Source: Argentina anserina (lineage: Eukaryota; Streptophyta; Magnoliopsida; Rosales; Rosaceae). From it: DNA of 64,000 nucleotides. Position 1 is the stretch's first letter; every line of letters starts with the position of its first letter. Of this stretch, positions 62,344 through 64,000 are shown in pieces. The DNA is taken from the NCBI RefSeq assembly GCF_933775445.1, contig NC_065873.1, forward strand, positions 23,436,001 through 23,500,000, in the 5' to 3' direction. The notes under the pieces are model-generated. The model was not told the origin of the DNA. It did no database searches and saw nothing but the letters and a program-made list of their open reading frames with translations. Made by a program: the position numbers and the translations under genes.

Positions 62344-62559
62344 GTCGGCGCGTGGAACGATGGTGAAGACCGCGGGAAGGACGAAAGAGAGCTAATCAGC
62401 ACTCATGGCTTGGACTTCGAAGGCGCAGTTGACCGGAAAGAGATCGATACGCACTGAGGACTGGCCGGGGAACACCCATGACTTCTTTGCGACCTTGATC
62501 TCTTCGATTCCTGTACCAGTGTTCACTATATACTCCGATGGGCTTGCTATCCTAAGCAT
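62344..62559 (-). pseudogene. Truncated flotillin N-terminal fragment with an in-frame stop
   Basis: From ATG 62559 the frame reads [17 protein letters not shown], then [25 protein letters not shown], clearly the first 55 residues of a flotillin. The next codon is TAG (62394-62392) where the intact copies have the Lys of EKLP. After the stop the same frame continues with [16 protein letters not shown] to 62344, so there is one nonsense change, no frameshift. Similarity then ends abruptly. The rest of the gene (coiled coil and tail) is absent. It is therefore a partial, probably dead, copy on the same strand as the flotillin 540 bp away. Confidence 0.88.
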
Positions 62560-63172
62560 GATTTCGTTAATGGCTCGATGAAAACACAATAATATTCTAA
62601 TGATTAATGAATGGATGTTCGAATGACTCACTGCCCTGCAAATGATTGAATATTAGTATAGTATTGAGCTCGTTTGAAGTTGGAAGACTTGATTAGGACT
62701 ATTTGGGAGTCAACAATGGGATTGTTAACAAACAAGAGATCACCAAACTTCAAAGCTGTTGTGTAGCTTGGACGTACACAGTTATTTTGTAAGTCAGGGT
62801 TTGATCAATGGGTAGCTTAAACCGTCATAGAGTTTGAACCCATCCACCAACTGGATCAAACAATACGGCCATAAAAGTGATACCGACTTGAAGAGATCAA
62901 AAGACATGCCCAGTTCGGGTACTGATGAATGAAATCTAGGGAAAATACACCTGCCTGCTGTATAGGGATTGTTGATAATAAGAGGATGGCAGTCTAAAAA
63001 CTTTTGGCAGAAGCACAGTATCTTGATAATAAGATTCGAAAATCAATGGTTCCAAGATAACCTCAACATTCAGATTACATAAAGGTGCAAATAAACTGGC
63101 AAAAATGTTCCAGAAGAAACTCAATCTAATGTAGTTGCATGCATAACACTAGTTCACTGCCCAAAATGCTAT
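62560..63172. other. Intergenic region and RPS11 3' UTR
   Basis: Non-coding DNA between the flotillin fragment and the ribosomal protein gene. No further flotillin sequence or RNA gene is visible. Confidence 0.5.
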
Positions 63173-63709
<537 letters not shown>

Positions 63710-64000
63710 CTGCACACAAACACAACAAATTCTTTATTGTAAACCAAAAATACCAACTCAATTGGAGATTTTGAGACAAAAATGCATCAAGATGATAACA
63801 TCCCTACTTCAACTGAAGTAGCAGATTCACCAGTTGTCACACCAATCTGGGAGCCATTTCAATTCTCATGATTTCCGAATTATACAGCTTACCTTTACCA
63901 ATAAATAAAAACTTACAGGTCACAACTACGCATAATGAAATCTCCCACTACCATGTAACAAAATGTAATCCATCCTATGAGAAATACAATCTAATACATA
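63710..64000. other. Intron of RPS11 (continues beyond the window)
   Basis: AT-rich sequence upstream of the first visible RPS11 exon with no matching coding exon, read as intron. Confidence 0.6.

Overview
The window is nuclear DNA from a flowering plant, probably a rosid eudicot (the rosid placing is tentative). Genes are split by many short GT-AG introns, intergenic DNA is AT-rich and holds small inverted-repeat transposons, and the products are plant-specific (KNOX-II homeobox, ALF4, hydroxyproline arabinosyltransferase, plant flotillins). I rebuilt the spliced models by hand. In every complete multi-exon model the exon lengths sum to a whole number of codons and end at a stop.

Layout. 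1-12.1 kb is gene-dense: the 3' part of an EAR-motif coiled-coil protein (+), ALF4 (-, 13 exons, 612 aa) and TRS120 of TRAPPII (+, 10 exons, 1,197 aa). ALF4 and TRS120 diverge from a 363-bp interval. 12.1-26.5 kb has no gene I can name. It holds hAT-like and fold-back elements, including a nested cluster at 20.3-22.7 kb, one isolated exon-like reading frame, and two GC-rich patches with G-box and TCP-type sites. The second patch lies about 2.4 kb upstream of a class II KNOX gene (KNAT3-like, 435 aa, 26.5-29.2 kb). 30.4-34.1 kb has two single-exon minus-strand genes of unknown function that share a Y(D/E)PxSYALNF(D/E) motif. 36.1-44.4 kb holds a neurochondrin-family gene (18 exons, 631 aa) and a hydroxyproline O-arabinosyltransferase gene (8 exons, 365 aa).

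45-62.6 kb is a flotillin neighbourhood: an intact intronless flotillin (+), an intact one in reverse orientation (-) and a broken N-terminal fragment (-). Between the two intact copies lie a degraded DUF21/CNNM pseudogene and a large trithorax-like histone methyltransferase gene (19 exons, 2,193 aa, PHD + extended PHD + SET + post-SET). The right edge holds the last three exons of a 40S ribosomal protein S11 gene (-).

The genes do not form one pathway. The most notable points are the trithorax-like gene with a GC-AG intron, the flotillin set with one extended N terminus and one nonsense copy, the ATG-only first exon of the neurochondrin gene with an overlapping upstream ORF, the nested inverted repeats, and the pair of SYALNF-motif genes. 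I saw no CRISPR array, operon or organellar insertion. I could not screen reliably for tRNA or microRNA genes.
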